DNA of 64,000 bases from Stagnimonas aquatica (GCF_003730135.1 NZ_RJVO01000007.1:1-64000); one strand, 5' to 3'; shown: positions 1 through 10,826, counted from the first letter of the stretch. The notes: a model not told the origin generated them from the letters alone. Translations and numbers: made by a program.

Positions 1-75
1 CAGGTGCTGGTACGCCTTCCCCATGCTTCACCTCCAGTCTCAGGAAGCGTTGCACTTGATCTTAGAATCCGCCTT

Positions 76-103
76 ACTTTTCTTTGCACAAGCAAAGAAA
101 AGT
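76..103. repeat. Intergenic palindrome (12-bp arms, 4-base loop)
   Basis: Two perfectly complementary 12-base arms, ACTTTTCTTTGC and GCAAAGAAAAGT, are separated by ACAA. A second small hairpin (TCGCC/GGCGA) follows at 106-119. The first 201 bases hold no convincing gene. Similar CTTTGC-type palindromes are common between genes in beta- and gammaproteobacteria and can act as transcription terminators. Here it lies downstream of alr and could end that transcript, but no clean T-run follows on the minus strand. Confidence 0.6.
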
Positions 104-201
104 GAGTCGCCAATAGGCGAAAAAAAGACAGCAAACAGCACACCGTCAAAAGAGCGCGAACGCGCGAAGCACAACCCAGCAGGCGAGAACCCAAAGAGCA
201 G

Positions 202-1290
202 CTACCCGTTCCGATACCGAAACCGCACCCGCTGCGTCAGCCCACAGAACAACTCATACGCCAGCGTCCCCGCATAGCTGGCCACCTCCTCCGCCGGCAG
301 CCCATCCCCCCAGAGCAGCACCGGATCGCCCACCGCCGCCTGCGGTGCTGGCCGCAGATCGACGGTGACCATGTCCATCGATACCCGTCCCACCAGCGGT
401 ACCCGCCGGCCACCCACCATCAGCGGCGTGCCACTAGGCAAGCAGCGGTGCACGCCGTCGGCATAGCCCACCGCCACCACGCCGATCGGCATGCGCTCCG
501 GGGTGCGCCAGGTCTGGCCGTAGCCGATGGGTTCGCCGGCGGCAAATTCGCGGATCGCGATCAACCGGCTTTCCAGGGTCAGCGCCGGCACCAGGCCCAG
601 CTCGCGACCGGTCTTGCCGGGCAAGGGACTGGCGCCGTAGAGCATCAGGCCGGGCCTCACCCAGTCCACCCGCGCGTCCGGCCAGGCCAGCAGGCCGGCG
701 GAATTGGCGATGGAGCGCGGACCGGGCACGCCCTCCAGGGCGGCCCGGTAGACGGCGATCTGCTGGGCGGTGACCGGCGAGTCCAGCTCGTCGGCGCAGG
801 ACAGATGGGTGAGCCAGCCTTGCAGCTTCCAGCCGGGATGGCGTTGCAGGGTCGCCACCAGGCGCGGCACGTCGGACAAGGGAAAGCCGAGACGATGCAT
901 GCCGGAATCGAGCTTGAACCAGACCTGCACCTCGGCCGAGTCCGGCAGTTGTTCCAGGAGGGCGATCTGCCAGTGATCGTGCACCACCACCTGCAAGCGC
1001 TCGTAGACCGCCAGTGCCGCCTCCTCGATGGAGATCACGCCTTCGAGCAGGGCGATGGGCGTGTGCAGCAGGTGCGCCTCACGCAGCTTCAAGGCCTCTT
1101 CCATGCAGGCCACGGCCAGGCCATCGACCTGCTCGGCCTCCAGCGCGCGCGCCACCGCCACCGCGCCGTGGCCGTAGGCGTCGGCCTTCACCGCCGCCAT
1201 CACCTTGGAGCGCGGCGCGGTCTGGCGCACCACCCGCAGGTTGTGGCGGATCGCCGCCAGATCGACGGTGGCGGTGACGCGCGGGGTCAT
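202..1290 (-). CDS. alr: Alanine racemase
   Basis: PLP-dependent racemase that makes D-alanine from L-alanine for peptidoglycan, in the cytoplasm. The protein has 362 residues, normal for the family. The PLP-binding lysine is K35 in the motif VKADAYGHGA. The C-terminal beta domain carries VGYADG, with the expected catalytic tyrosine, and GRVSMDMVTVD. The open frame extends upstream into dnaB, but the ATG at 1290 gives the canonical N-terminus (MTPRVTATVDLAAI), so longer starts were rejected. It lies 34 bases downstream of dnaB in the same direction, a common neighbour pair in gammaproteobacteria, and is probably cotranscribed with it. Confidence 0.95.
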   Translation of the reverse strand: MTPRVTATVDLAAIRHNLRVVRQTAPRSKVMAAVKADAYGHGAVAVARALEAEQVDGLAVACMEEALKLREAHLLHTPIALLEGVISIEEAALAVYERLQVVVHDHWQIALLEQLPDSAEVQVWFKLDSGMHRLGFPLSDVPRLVATLQRHPGWKLQGWLTHLSCADELDSPVTAQQIAVYRAALEGVPGPRSIANSAGLLAWPDARVDWVRPGLMLYGASPLPGKTGRELGLVPALTLESRLIAIREFAAGEPIGYGQTWRTPERMPIGVVAVGYADGVHRCLPSGTPLMVGGRRVPLVGRVSMDMVTVDLRPAPQAAVGDPVLLWGDGLPAEEVASYAGTLAYELFCGLTQRVRFRYRNG

Positions 1291-1324
1291 GACCGAAGAT
1301 CGACGCAGGGCCGGCCGCGCGTGC

Positions 1325-2773
1325 TCACTGGTAGTCCTCGTAGCCGGGCGGCGCCAGCGATTCGAGATTGTCGAAGCGGGTGAACTGGCCGAGGAAGGCG
1401 GTCTTGCAGGTGCCGGTGGGGCCGTTACGCTGCTTGCCGATGATGATCTCGGCCTGGCCCTTGTCCGGGCTCTCCTTGTTGTAGACCTCGTCGCGGTAGA
1501 TGAAGACGATGACGTCGGCATCCTGCTCGATACCGCCGGACTCGCGCAGGTCGGCCATGCGCGGCCGCTTGTTGTCGCGGTTTTCGACGCCGCGATTGAG
1601 CTGCGAGAGCGCGATCACCGGCACCTCCAGCTCCTTGGCCAGGGCCTTGAGGCTGCGGGAGATCTCGGAAATCTCGTTGGTGCGGCTCTCCGAGCCGGGA
1701 ATCTGCATGAGCTGGATGTAGTCCACCACGATCAGGCCCAGGCCATTCTTGGCAGCGATACGGCGGGCACGCGAGCGCAGTTCCAGCGGCGACAGCGCGC
1801 CGGTCTCGTCGATGAACAGCGGCGCCTCGCGGATCAGGCCGCTGGCAGAGGCGAGCTTGGCCCATTCCATGTCGTCCATCTCGCCGGTGCGCAGGTGCTG
1901 CTGGTCGATGCGGCCGAAGCTGGACAGCACGCGCAGCGCCAACTGCTCGGCCGACATTTCCATGCTGAACACGGCGACCGGCGTGCCGCGCTCCAGCGCC
2001 GCGTACTCGGCGATGTTCATCGCGAAGCTGGTCTTGCCCATCGAGGGACGGCCGGCAACGATCACCAGATCGCCCTTGTGCAGGCCGTTGGTCATCTCGT
2101 CGAAGCGGGTGAAGCCGGTCGGCAGGCCGGCGGCACCACCGGGGTTGTCGCGGGCGTAGACCAGCTTCTTCTCGATGGCCTCCATCAGCGGCGCCATCGT
2201 GTGGTAGGCGGTGCGGCTCTTGGCGGCGCGGTTGCGGATCGCGAACACCTTCTGCTCGGCCTCGTCGATCAGCTCGCCGGCCTTGCGGCCGTCCGGGCTC
2301 TGGCCGAGCGCGACGGTGTCGAGGCCGGTAGCGATCAGCTCGCGCTGGATGCTGCGCTCCTGCACGATCTCGGCGTAGGCGCGGACGTTGGATGCCCCCG
2401 GCACGTCGAGGGTGAGCTGCGCCACCGCGCCCTGCCCGCCCACCCGTTCCAGGCTGTCCAGCCCCTGCGGGTTGTCCTTGCGGTCGTCCTCGACATCGTC
2501 GCGCAGGGCTTCAGAAACGGTCACCCAGTCGAACGGCCGGCCCTGACCCGCCAGGGTGCGGATGGCGCGGTAAATCAGCCGGTGCGGCTCGGTGTAGAAA
2601 TCCTCCTCGCGCAGGAGGTCCATGATCTCGTCGAGCTTGCGGTTGTCGAGCATCAGGCCGCCGAGCACCGACATCTCGGCTTCCAGCGCGTGCGGCGGCA
2701 GCCGCGCCGCCGTCGGGAGGCGACGCAGCTTGTCGCCGCGGTAGTCGCGGGGATCGGGTTCGTATTCGCTCAT
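1325..2773 (-). CDS. dnaB: Replicative DNA helicase DnaB
   Basis: Hexameric 5'-3' helicase of the replication fork. At 482 residues it has the usual length. An N-terminal helical domain (about 25-125) binds primase and loader. The C-terminal RecA-like ATPase starts near 205, with Walker A GRPSMGKTSF at 241-250, the DYIQLM Walker B region, and the downstream LSQLNRGVE and ADLRESG motifs. No intein or truncation is visible. It follows rplI after an intergenic terminator, so it probably has its own promoter in the 126 bases upstream. Confidence 0.97.
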   Translation of the reverse strand: MSEYEPDPRDYRGDKLRRLPTAARLPPHALEAEMSVLGGLMLDNRKLDEIMDLLREEDFYTEPHRLIYRAIRTLAGQGRPFDWVTVSEALRDDVEDDRKDNPQGLDSLERVGGQGAVAQLTLDVPGASNVRAYAEIVQERSIQRELIATGLDTVALGQSPDGRKAGELIDEAEQKVFAIRNRAAKSRTAYHTMAPLMEAIEKKLVYARDNPGGAAGLPTGFTRFDEMTNGLHKGDLVIVAGRPSMGKTSFAMNIAEYAALERGTPVAVFSMEMSAEQLALRVLSSFGRIDQQHLRTGEMDDMEWAKLASASGLIREAPLFIDETGALSPLELRSRARRIAAKNGLGLIVVDYIQLMQIPGSESRTNEISEISRSLKALAKELEVPVIALSQLNRGVENRDNKRPRMADLRESGGIEQDADVIVFIYRDEVYNKESPDKGQAEIIIGKQRNGPTGTCKTAFLGQFTRFDNLESLAPPGYEDYQ

Positions 2774-2851
2774 GGAGACACTCTACTGCGGGGGGCTGCC
2801 GGGAGGTATGCACAAGGCCGTGCATGGCCGGTGGATAACTCCCGACCCAAA

Positions 2852-2879
2852 GCAAAACGGCCCGCAATCGCGGGCCGTT
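2852..2879 (-). terminator. Rho-independent terminator after rplI
   Basis: Ten-base complementary arms (AACGGCCCGC/GCGGGCCGTT) enclose a 4-base loop. On the minus strand the hairpin is followed by TTTTG. It sits 20 bases after the rplI stop and separates the ribosomal operon from dnaB. Confidence 0.75.
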
Positions 2880-2899
2880 CTGGACCAACGGAACGCCGA

Positions 2900-3352
2900 T
2901 TAAGCGCGTTCGGCCTCGACCTTGACGCTGAACTCCACTTCCACTTCGGAGTGCAGACGGGCCAGAACCTTCACCTCACCGGTGGTGCGGATCGGGCCGG
3001 CGAGCAGGTTGATCTCGCTCTTCTCGACATCCAGCTTCTGGCCTTCGGCGGCGCGGGCGATTTCCGCCGGGCCCACCGAGCCGTACAGCTTGCCTTCTTC
3101 CGAAGCCAGCGCGGTCACCACCACCACGGCGCCTTCCAGCTTGGCGGCGCGGGTCTTGGCGGCGTTGATCGAGTCAACGGCCTTCTTGACCAGCTCGGCC
3201 TTGCGGTCTTCGAACACCTTTTTGTTGCTGTCGGTGGCCTGCAAGGCCTTACCCTGCGGCAACAGGAAGTTGCGGCCGTAGCCCGGCTTCACGTCGACGA
3301 CATCGCCCAGGTCACCCAGGTGCTTGATCTTTTCCAGCAGAATCAATTCCAT
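2900..3352 (-). CDS. rplI: 50S ribosomal protein L9
   Basis: L9 binds 23S rRNA domain V and stabilises the L1 stalk region. The protein has 150 residues against a usual 148-150. The N-terminal domain is typical, starting MELILLEKIKHLGDLGD and continuing with VKPGYGRNFLLPQGKA. A long connecting helix and the C-terminal domain follow. It lies 15 bases after rpsR and ends the rpsF-rpsR-rplI operon, before a strong terminator. Confidence 0.97.
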   Translation of the reverse strand: MELILLEKIKHLGDLGDVVDVKPGYGRNFLLPQGKALQATDSNKKVFEDRKAELVKKAVDSINAAKTRAAKLEGAVVVVTALASEEGKLYGSVGPAEIARAAEGQKLDVEKSEINLLAGPIRTTGEVKVLARLHSEVEVEFSVKVEAERA

Positions 3353-3367
3353 GTGCGTGGCTCCGGC

Positions 3368-3598
3368 TTATTCGTGCTTGTCGGTGTAGGGCAGCAGGGC
3401 CAGGAAGCGCGCGCGCTTGATGGAGTTGGTGATCTGGCGCTGGTAGAAGGACACAGTGCCGGTCACGCGCGCGGGCTGGATCTTGCCGTTTTCGCTGATG
3501 TACTGCTTCAGCAGGTTGAGGTCCTTGTAGTCGATCTCGACCGCTTTGTCGGAGGAGAACTTGCAGGACTTGCGCTTGGTGCGAACGAAACGGGACAT
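3368..3598 (-). CDS. rpsR: 30S ribosomal protein S18
   Basis: S18 forms a heterodimer with S6 on the platform of the small subunit. The protein has 76 residues, the normal size, with the conserved basic C-terminus ([18 protein letters not shown]). Its ATG overlaps the rpsF stop codon by one base (TAATG arrangement), so translation is probably coupled to rpsF. Confidence 0.97.
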   Translation of the reverse strand: MSRFVRTKRKSCKFSSDKAVEIDYKDLNLLKQYISENGKIQPARVTGTVSFYQRQITNSIKRARFLALLPYTDKHE

Positions 3599-4017
3599 TA
3601 GACGGCCTCCTCGGTGGCGGCTTCGGCATCGGCGTCAGCCGGAGCGGACTCGGCAGCGCGCTCGCGGGACTTGTATTCCGGCTTCGGCTTGTCGTCTTCC
3701 GGATTCTTAAACAGCTGCGACTGCACGGTGACTGCGGTCTCCTTGCGGATGACCAGCTTGCGGATCACGGCATCGTTGAACTTGAAGGCGTTCTCGAGCT
3801 CGGCCAGGGCCTTGTCGGAGCACTCCAGGTTCATCAGCAGGTAGTGGGCCTTGTGCAGCTTGGCGATCGGGTAGGCCAGCTGACGGCGGCCCCAATCTTC
3901 GAGACGGTGGACCTTGCCGCCATCGGCTTCAACGAACGACTTGTAACGCTCGGTCATCGCGGGCACCTGCTCGGACTGATCCGGGTGCACCATGACCACG
4001 ATTTCGTAGTGACGCAT
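3598..4017 (-). CDS. rpsF: 30S ribosomal protein S6
   Basis: S6 binds S18 and 16S rRNA. The ATG at 4017 gives the canonical start [17 protein letters not shown] and is preceded by AAGGAG. The open frame continues upstream but has no family similarity there. The protein has 139 residues. The core fold ends near 105, followed by an acidic Ala/Glu-rich tail of the kind seen in many proteobacterial S6 proteins, the substrate for RimK-type glutamylation in some species. It is the first gene of the operon. The 258-base gap to the divergent esterase gene must hold both promoters; I could not assign them with confidence. Confidence 0.96.
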   Translation of the reverse strand: MRHYEIVVMVHPDQSEQVPAMTERYKSFVEADGGKVHRLEDWGRRQLAYPIAKLHKAHYLLMNLECSDKALAELENAFKFNDAVIRKLVIRKETAVTVQSQLFKNPEDDKPKPEYKSRERAAESAPADADAEAATEEAV

Positions 4018-4275
4018 GCTTGCTCCTTGTGGGATTGCCCCCCGCGAATTGAAGGCGGTGGGGCAAGGAAAACCCCGCCGGGACTCCGACGAGGGGCGCG
4101 AAGGATACGTAAAACCCCCTCCCCTGACAACCAGAAACCTGACGACCAGGGGGCGGCGTCGCTGCATGCAGACGGTTAATATGACGTCACGCTCCGTCTG
4201 GAGCGGCGACGAACCCGGCGGGCGCTCAGCCCTGACCGGGCTCGCGAGCACAAGGATTTGCCGAGGAGATACACC

Positions 4276-5217
4276 ATGCTGTTCGCTGGTCGCCCGCGAA
4301 GGATGGCGGGCCTGCTGCTGGCGCTTGCCGGCCTTCTGTCCACCGCCCCGGCGCTAGCCGTCTCCTTTCTGCCCTGGGAGAACGTGCGCGCCTATTACGA
4401 GGCCTTCGAGTTCGGCGGCATCACCCGCACGGTCGGTTTCCTGGTGCCGGCCAATCCGGCGCCGAAGTCGCCGGCGTTGATCGTGCTGCACTACAACCTT
4501 GGCCCTTCGGCGACCATGGCCAACCTTACCGAGGTCGGCGAATTTGCCCGCGACAAGGGCGCCTTCGTGATCCTGCCCGAGGCGCACGACCTGACCTGGT
4601 CGCACGCGCCCAACGACACCGACCCCACCGACGACGTCGGCTATCTCAACGCCCTGATCGACAATCTGGTGGCGCGCTACCCCATCGACCCCAAGCGCAT
4701 CTACATGACCGGCTACTCGCAGGGCGGCAACATGACCGTGCGCTTCGCCTGCGAGCATCCGGAAAAGATCGCCGCCGGCGCGGTCATCGCCGCCACCATG
4801 CGCAAGTCGCTGAAGCGCGTCTGCGCGCCCTCGCTGCCGACGCCGATGATGTTCTTCAACGGCACCGCCGACGACCAGGTGCCCTATTCGGTGGGCTTGA
4901 TCTCGCTGCAACGCGACCTCACCGGTGTCGGCGCCCTGCCGGCGCAGGACGCCGCCAAGTACTGGTCCGAGGTCAACCAGTGCCCGGGCACCACCACCCG
5001 CAGCAATCTGCCCACCCCGGTGGCCGACGGCACCAGCGTCTACGTGGACCGCTACACCGACTGCCCGGCCGGACGCGGCACCGAGATCTACACCATCGTC
5101 GAGGGCGGCCATAACTGGCCAGGCTCGCTGGACTTCGTGCCGCGCACCGGCCTGACCACCCAGAACATCCGCGCCAATGACGAGATGTGGAACTTCTTCC
5201 TGAGGTTCAGCCGATGA
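4276..5217 (+). CDS. Secreted alpha/beta-hydrolase, PHB depolymerase/feruloyl esterase-like
   Basis: Predicted exported esterase of the LpqC/poly(3-hydroxybutyrate) depolymerase family. The chosen ATG lies behind a GAGGAG ribosome binding site and begins a signal peptide (hydrophobic [16 protein letters not shown]). The nucleophile is the serine in GYSQGG, near residue 150. An aspartate in the [11 protein letters not shown] segment and the histidine of EGGHNWPG complete the expected triad. The protein has 313 residues. Its stop overlaps the start of the next gene (ATGA), so the two are translated together. The substrate cannot be read from the sequence: a short-chain polyester or an aryl ester are both possible. 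Confidence 0.8.
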   Translation: MLFAGRPRRMAGLLLALAGLLSTAPALAVSFLPWENVRAYYEAFEFGGITRTVGFLVPANPAPKSPALIVLHYNLGPSATMANLTEVGEFARDKGAFVILPEAHDLTWSHAPNDTDPTDDVGYLNALIDNLVARYPIDPKRIYMTGYSQGGNMTVRFACEHPEKIAAGAVIAATMRKSLKRVCAPSLPTPMMFFNGTADDQVPYSVGLISLQRDLTGVGALPAQDAAKYWSEVNQCPGTTTRSNLPTPVADGTSVYVDRYTDCPAGRGTEIYTIVEGGHNWPGSLDFVPRTGLTTQNIRANDEMWNFFLRFSR

Positions 5218-6464
5218 GCCGCGCTTTCACCATCCGTCCTGCGACCGCCCTGCTGGCGGTGCTGCTCAGCGCCTGCGGCGGCGGCGGCGCGGGCGACTCC
5301 GCCGGCCCGCGTGCCAGCGGCGGAGCCGAGCAGCAGCTCAACCAGTACACCCAGAAGGACCAGCAACGGCCGGTGGCCAGCGGCAATGCCCAGGGTCAGG
5401 GCGTGGTCGCCTGGGAGAGCTTCGGCCAGGACGGCAGCCACCTCGGCATCTTTGCCCGCCGCCTGCAGAACGGGAAGCCGGTCGGCGACGAGTTTCAGGT
5501 CAACAGCTACACCATCAGCCGGCAGAGCTTCGCCAACGTCAGCATGAACGCCAAGGGCGATTTCGTGGTGGTCTGGCGCAGCTCCCTGCAAAGCAGCCCC
5601 GGCGGCAACATCTACGGCCAGCGCTATGCCGCAGACGGCAGCCGGGTCGGCGGCGAGTTTCTGATCGGCCCGGGCGACTCCAAGCTCGACTCGCAGTCGG
5701 AGCCGCAGGTCGCGCTGGCCGACAGCGGCGAGTTCGTGGTCGCCTTCAGCAACCGCGAACTCAACCAGGTGGCGACGGCGCTGGGCCGCAACGATCTGGA
5801 AACCCGCTTCGTGCAGCTGCGCATCTACGCCGCCGACGGCAGTCCACGCACCGATCCGATCACCGCCTCCGACGCCACCGACGATGGCAGCCCGCGTTTC
5901 CCGCGCGTCGGGCTCGACGCCAGCGGCCGCATCGTGCTGGTCTGGATCAACGGCACCCAGGTCCGCGCCCGGCACTACGACCTCGCCGGCACCGCCCTCA
6001 GCGCGCCCTACAACGTCAATCAGACCAGCGCCGACAGCGCGGTGGATCAACCAACGCTGGCGGTACGCCCGGACGGCGCCTATGCCATCGCCTGGGAAGC
6101 CTTCACCTACGGCAATGTGCCGCAGGGCATCCAGATGCAGCGCTACTCGGCGGCACAGGTCACCGACGGGCCGCTCCTCACCGTTGCCTCGCCCTCGGCC
6201 GGTCTGGTCGAGCGCGCCGGCCTGAGCCTGAGCAGCACCGGCGACTACCTGCTGGTGGCGCAGGCGCTGGACCAGACCCGTCTGGCGGTGATCGGTGCCG
6301 ACGGCAGCCAGCGCGGCCCGGTGCGCTTCAGCAACCCCGGCTTTCCGGCCTTGTTCCCGGCCGTGGCAGCGTCCGCCGCCGGCAAGGCGCTGGTGGCCTG
6401 GCAGAGCTTTGGCCAGGACGGCGACGGTCGCGGCATCTACGGCCGCGAGCTGAGCATCCCTTAA
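5214..6464 (+). CDS. Lipoprotein with beta-propeller-like repeats
   Basis: Hypothetical 416-residue lipoprotein with lipobox LLSACGGG. The start is the ATG that overlaps the preceding esterase stop. The body contains degenerate repeats of about 50-60 residues. The clearest copies share WxSFGQDG, GIxGR and VGxEFxVN and occur near the N-terminus and at the very end (WQSFGQDGDGRGIYGRELS). Such repeats usually fold as blades of a beta-propeller and act in binding rather than catalysis. The tight coupling with the esterase suggests the two act together at the cell surface or in the periplasm; this is inference. Confidence 0.7.
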   Translation: MSRAFTIRPATALLAVLLSACGGGGAGDSAGPRASGGAEQQLNQYTQKDQQRPVASGNAQGQGVVAWESFGQDGSHLGIFARRLQNGKPVGDEFQVNSYTISRQSFANVSMNAKGDFVVVWRSSLQSSPGGNIYGQRYAADGSRVGGEFLIGPGDSKLDSQSEPQVALADSGEFVVAFSNRELNQVATALGRNDLETRFVQLRIYAADGSPRTDPITASDATDDGSPRFPRVGLDASGRIVLVWINGTQVRARHYDLAGTALSAPYNVNQTSADSAVDQPTLAVRPDGAYAIAWEAFTYGNVPQGIQMQRYSAAQVTDGPLLTVASPSAGLVERAGLSLSSTGDYLLVAQALDQTRLAVIGADGSQRGPVRFSNPGFPALFPAVAASAAGKALVAWQSFGQDGDGRGIYGRELSIP

Positions 6465-6555
6465 GACGAGTCATGGCACGGCCGCCGTCACGCGGCCGTG
6501 GTTTTTTCGGGATGCCGCAAGAGCATCCGTTCAATCTTGGAAAGTGGAGGAGAAC

Positions 6556-7347
6556 ATGCGTCAACAACTCAAGGCCGTCGCTGGCGGCCTGCTGCTGGGC
6601 AGCATTGCGGTACTGCCAGCCGGGGCCCGGGACAACGATCCCCAGCTCGGCAGCTATCTGATCTGGAAATTCGGCGCCCAGGACAGCGCGCGCAGCGGCG
6701 ACCGCTTCCACTACGGACTGCGGCTGGACTACGACGCCTACAGCGCCCAGATCCGTGGTCTGCCGCCGCTGCTGCGGATCAACGTCGCCGGCTCCGGTGG
6801 CGTCGATACCTATCTCAACGGCAGCAACCTGCGCGGCATGGCGCTGAGCCTGGGGCAGGTCGAAGGGGCCAGCCTGGGCACGATCCTCACCGTCGCCGGT
6901 GCCGCCGCCGTCGGCGTCGGGACCGTGGTGCTGGTCACCCAGGAAACCACCAAGAACGATCCGCCGGCCACCACCGGCGGCTCTGGCAGCGGCTCGTCCG
7001 GCAGTGGCTCGGGCAGCAGTTCCGGCAGCTCCTCCTCGGGCGGCAGCTCCTCTGGCAGTGGCTCGTCTGGTAGTGGTTCTTCGGGCAGTGGCTCCAGCGG
7101 CGGCAGCTCCTCGGGTAGCGGCTCTTCCGGCAGCGGCTCCAGCAGTGGCGGTTCCACCAGCGGCAGCGGCTCCTCCGGCAGTGGTTCCAGCAGCGGTTCC
7201 GGTACCGGGCTGCCGCTGGGCGGCACCGGCTATAACGGCCGGCCGACGGCGCCGGAGCTGGATCAGTCGGAGATGCGCGGCATCAGCCCCGAGTACCAGC
7301 AGTGGCTGGATGGCGGCAGCGGCCAGATGGGCGACCTCGGCCACTGA
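6556..7347 (+). CDS. Exported protein with Ser/Gly-rich linker, function unknown
   Basis: A 263-residue protein I do not recognise as a family. It starts at the ATG after GGAGGAG. A signal peptide (LLLGSIAVLPAGA) is followed by about 90 residues of ordinary sequence, a hydrophobic segment (TILTVAGAAAVGVGTVVLV) near 115-135, and about 75 residues made almost only of serine and glycine. A short charged C-terminus ends at GDLGH. The DNA of the Ser/Gly part is built from repeated GGCAGC/TCCGGC-type units, prone to length variation. The hydrophobic segment could anchor the protein, with the Ser/Gly part as a flexible spacer. Confidence 0.6.
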   Translation: MRQQLKAVAGGLLLGSIAVLPAGARDNDPQLGSYLIWKFGAQDSARSGDRFHYGLRLDYDAYSAQIRGLPPLLRINVAGSGGVDTYLNGSNLRGMALSLGQVEGASLGTILTVAGAAAVGVGTVVLVTQETTKNDPPATTGGSGSGSSGSGSGSSSGSSSSGGSSSGSGSSGSGSSGSGSSGGSSSGSGSSGSGSSSGGSTSGSGSSGSGSSSGSGTGLPLGGTGYNGRPTAPELDQSEMRGISPEYQQWLDGGSGQMGDLGH

Positions 7348-7363
7348 GGCGCGACGCGGCAAC

Positions 7364-7396
7364 AAAAAGGGGAGCGCCGAGCGCTCCCCTTTTTTT
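7364..7396. terminator. Bidirectional rho-independent terminator
   Basis: GGGGAGCGC and GCGCTCCCC arms with a CGA loop are flanked by five A bases on the left and seven T bases on the right. It can stop transcripts from both convergent neighbours, the Ser/Gly-rich gene and fleQ. Confidence 0.9.
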
Positions 7397-7411
7397 GCCT
7401 GCGGCCTGCGT

Positions 7412-8920
<1,509 letters not shown>

Positions 8921-8921
8921 T

Positions 8922-9311
8922 TCAGACCTCCTGCCGGATGAACTGGCTCAGGCTGTCGAGCACCCCGTCGAGGGTCTTGTCGAAGTCCTGCTTGGAAAGG
9001 AAACCGTCGGCGCCGGCGCGTGCGGAGTGCTCGCGGTGCTCGGCATCGTCGTGATGCGAGGTGATCAGGATCAGCGGCGGATCGTCCTGCGCCTTGATCA
9101 GGCGCGTCGCCTGCAAGCCACCCATGCCCGGCATCGACAGATCCATCAGGATCAGTTCCGGCTTCAGGCTCTCGGCCAACCGCACCGCGTCGTAGCCATT
9201 GAAGCCACGGCCGACCACCTTGATCCGCGGATTGCCCTGCAACAGATGGCCGGCGAGCACCAGAAAGGCCTCGTTGTCGTCCACCAGCAGCGTCTTCAGT
9301 TGGTGCATCAC
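8922..9311 (-). CDS. vemR: Stand-alone CheY-like response regulator (VemR-type)
   Basis: A single receiver domain of 129 residues with no output domain. The acidic pocket (DDN near 11-13), the phosphorylatable Asp in LILMDLSMPG (57, or 56 from the second Met) and the lysine of FLSKQDFDK are present. In Xanthomonas campestris a protein of the same length and position, VemR, lies between rpoN2 and fleQ and controls motility and exopolysaccharide together with FleQ. Its stop is one base from the fleQ start, so the two genes are almost certainly cotranscribed. The symbol is given by synteny and size. Confidence 0.82.
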   Translation of the reverse strand: MMHQLKTLLVDDNEAFLVLAGHLLQGNPRIKVVGRGFNGYDAVRLAESLKPELILMDLSMPGMGGLQATRLIKAQDDPPLILITSHHDDAEHREHSARAGADGFLSKQDFDKTLDGVLDSLSQFIRQEV

Positions 9312-9356
9312 CCCTCCAGCATCAGATTTATCCAGCGACCCCTTGTACGCCCAGAG

Positions 9357-10826
9357 CTAGAGCGCCTTCACGCTGCGTCCGGCACTGGCCTGGCCGATCT
9401 TGCGTTCCGGTGCCGCGGCGATCTTCATGACGTCCCGGTACTTGGCAACGGTGCGCCGGGCTACCCGGACACCCTGCCGCGCCAAGATTGCGCTGATTGC
9501 GCCGTCACACAAAGGCTTGACCGGATTTTCGGTATCAACCAACTGACGAATCATGGCGCGCACCGCCACGCCCGAGGCCTCGGACTCACCACCGGCCAGG
9601 GACACGCTGAAGAAATGCTTGAGCTCGAACAGGCCCCAGGGCGTCAGCACGAACTTGGCGGTGGTCACCCGGGAAACGGTGGATTCGTGCATCTGGATGC
9701 TCTGCGCCACCTCGCGCAGGGTCAGCGGCTTCATGCCCACCTCGCCGCGACGCAGGAACTCGCACTGCCGCTCGAAGATCACCTTGGCGGTTTTCAGCAG
9801 GGTTTCGTGGCGCATCTCCAGACCGCGCACCAGCCAGCGCGCCTCGTTGAGCTTGTCCTTGAGGCCGCGCGAGCCACCGTTGCCCAGCACCTGCTCGTAG
9901 AGCCGGTTCAGACGCACCCGGGGCAGGGTCGCCGGGTTCAGCTCCACCTTCCAGGCGCCGGGGCTGCCGCTGACCAGCAGATCCGGGGTCAGGTAACGGT
10001 TGTCGTCCTGCTCCGGGTCCAGCCCCGGCTTGGGGTCGAGCTGGCGGATCAGCTCGCGGGCGGCGGCGAACTGCTCGGGGCTGACCCCCAGGCGCTGGCG
10101 CAGGCCCTCCAGATCGCGGCCGGCCAGCTCGGTCAGATGGTCCATCACCAGCCGCTCGGCGAGATTGCGGCCGGGCGTGCCCACCCGCAGCTCGGCCAGC
10201 TGCAGCAGCAGGCATTCGCGCAGGTCGCGGGCGGCAAAGCCGGTCGGCGCCAGCCGGCGGATGCGGGCCAGGGCCCGGCGCAGCAGGTCCAGCGCCAGAC
10301 CGGTGGCGGCCACCAGTTCGGCGCCGGTGGCGCGCAGGTAGCCGGCGTCGTCGATGCGCTCCAGTATGGCGATCACCGCCCGCGCTTCTTCAGCGTCCTC
10401 CAGTTCCGCGCTCAGCTCGGCTTCCAGGCGGGCGCGCAGGCCGGCGCCGGGGGCGACCGCCTGGCGCAGCGGAGTGTCCTCGTCCTCGCTATCGCCGCCG
10501 GCGGCGCTCCAGGCCTCGGCGACGGCGAAGCTGTCGTCAATGTCCACCTCGCTGATCGGCGCCGGCGCAGCCACCGCTTCCAGCGGCGCTTCCGCCACCT
10601 GGGCGACGTGTTCGCCGACCAGTTGCGCCTCGCTGTCGAGCTGGGCACTCAGATCCGCTGGCGCCGGCTCCGGGTCGTTCTCCAGCAGCGGGTTGGCGTC
10701 CAGCGCCTGCGCCACTTCCTGCTCCAGTTCCTGCGCGGACAGCTGCAGCAAACGGATCGACTGCACCAGCTGCGGCGACAGGCTCATCTGCTGGCTGACG
10801 TGGAGCTTGAGCTTGGCTTTCATGCG
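9357..10826 (-). CDS. rpoN: RNA polymerase sigma-54 factor
   Basis: Sigma factor for -24/-12 promoters. The 489 residues comprise the Gln/Leu-rich region I (MSLSPQLVQSIRLLQLSAQEL), an acidic region II, the core-binding region, and the C-terminal RpoN box, visible as ARRTVAKYR. The chosen ATG at 10826 is preceded by AGGAGAG and begins KAKLKLHVSQQM; a longer frame to 10871 lacks similarity. The position next to vemR and fleQ is that of the flagellar RpoN2 in Xanthomonas, so a second rpoN copy elsewhere in the genome is plausible. Confidence 0.95.
   Translation of the reverse strand, partial: RMKAKLKLHVSQQMSLSPQLVQSIRLLQLSAQELEQEVAQALDANPLLENDPEPAPADLSAQLDSEAQLVGEHVAQVAEAPLEAVAAPAPISEVDIDDSFAVAEAWSAAGGDSEDEDTPLRQAVAPGAGLRARLEAELSAELEDAEEARAVIAILERIDDAGYLRATGAELVAATGLALDLLRRALARIRRLAPTGFAARDLRECLLLQLAELRVGTPGRNLAERLVMDHLTELAGRDLEGLRQRLGVSPEQFAAARELIRQLDPKPGLDPEQDDNRYLTPDLLVSGSPGAWKVELNPATLPRVRLNRLYEQVLGNGGSRGLKDKLNEARWLVRGLEMRHETLLKTAKVIFERQCEFLRRGEVGMKPLTLREVAQSIQMHESTVSRVTTAKFVLTPWGLFELKHFFSVSLAGGESEASGVAVRAMIRQLVDTENPVKPLCDGAISAILARQGVRVARRTVAKYRDVMKIAAAPERKIGQASAGRSVKAL

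Noticed and set aside
23-277. Small plus-strand frame at the window start
   Set aside because: It includes the palindrome and overlaps the end of alr; no family features or ribosome binding site.
1205-3601. A 798-codon plus-strand frame opposite dnaB, rplI and rpsR
   Set aside because: It is the antisense shadow of well-supported genes in GC-rich DNA and has no signal of its own.
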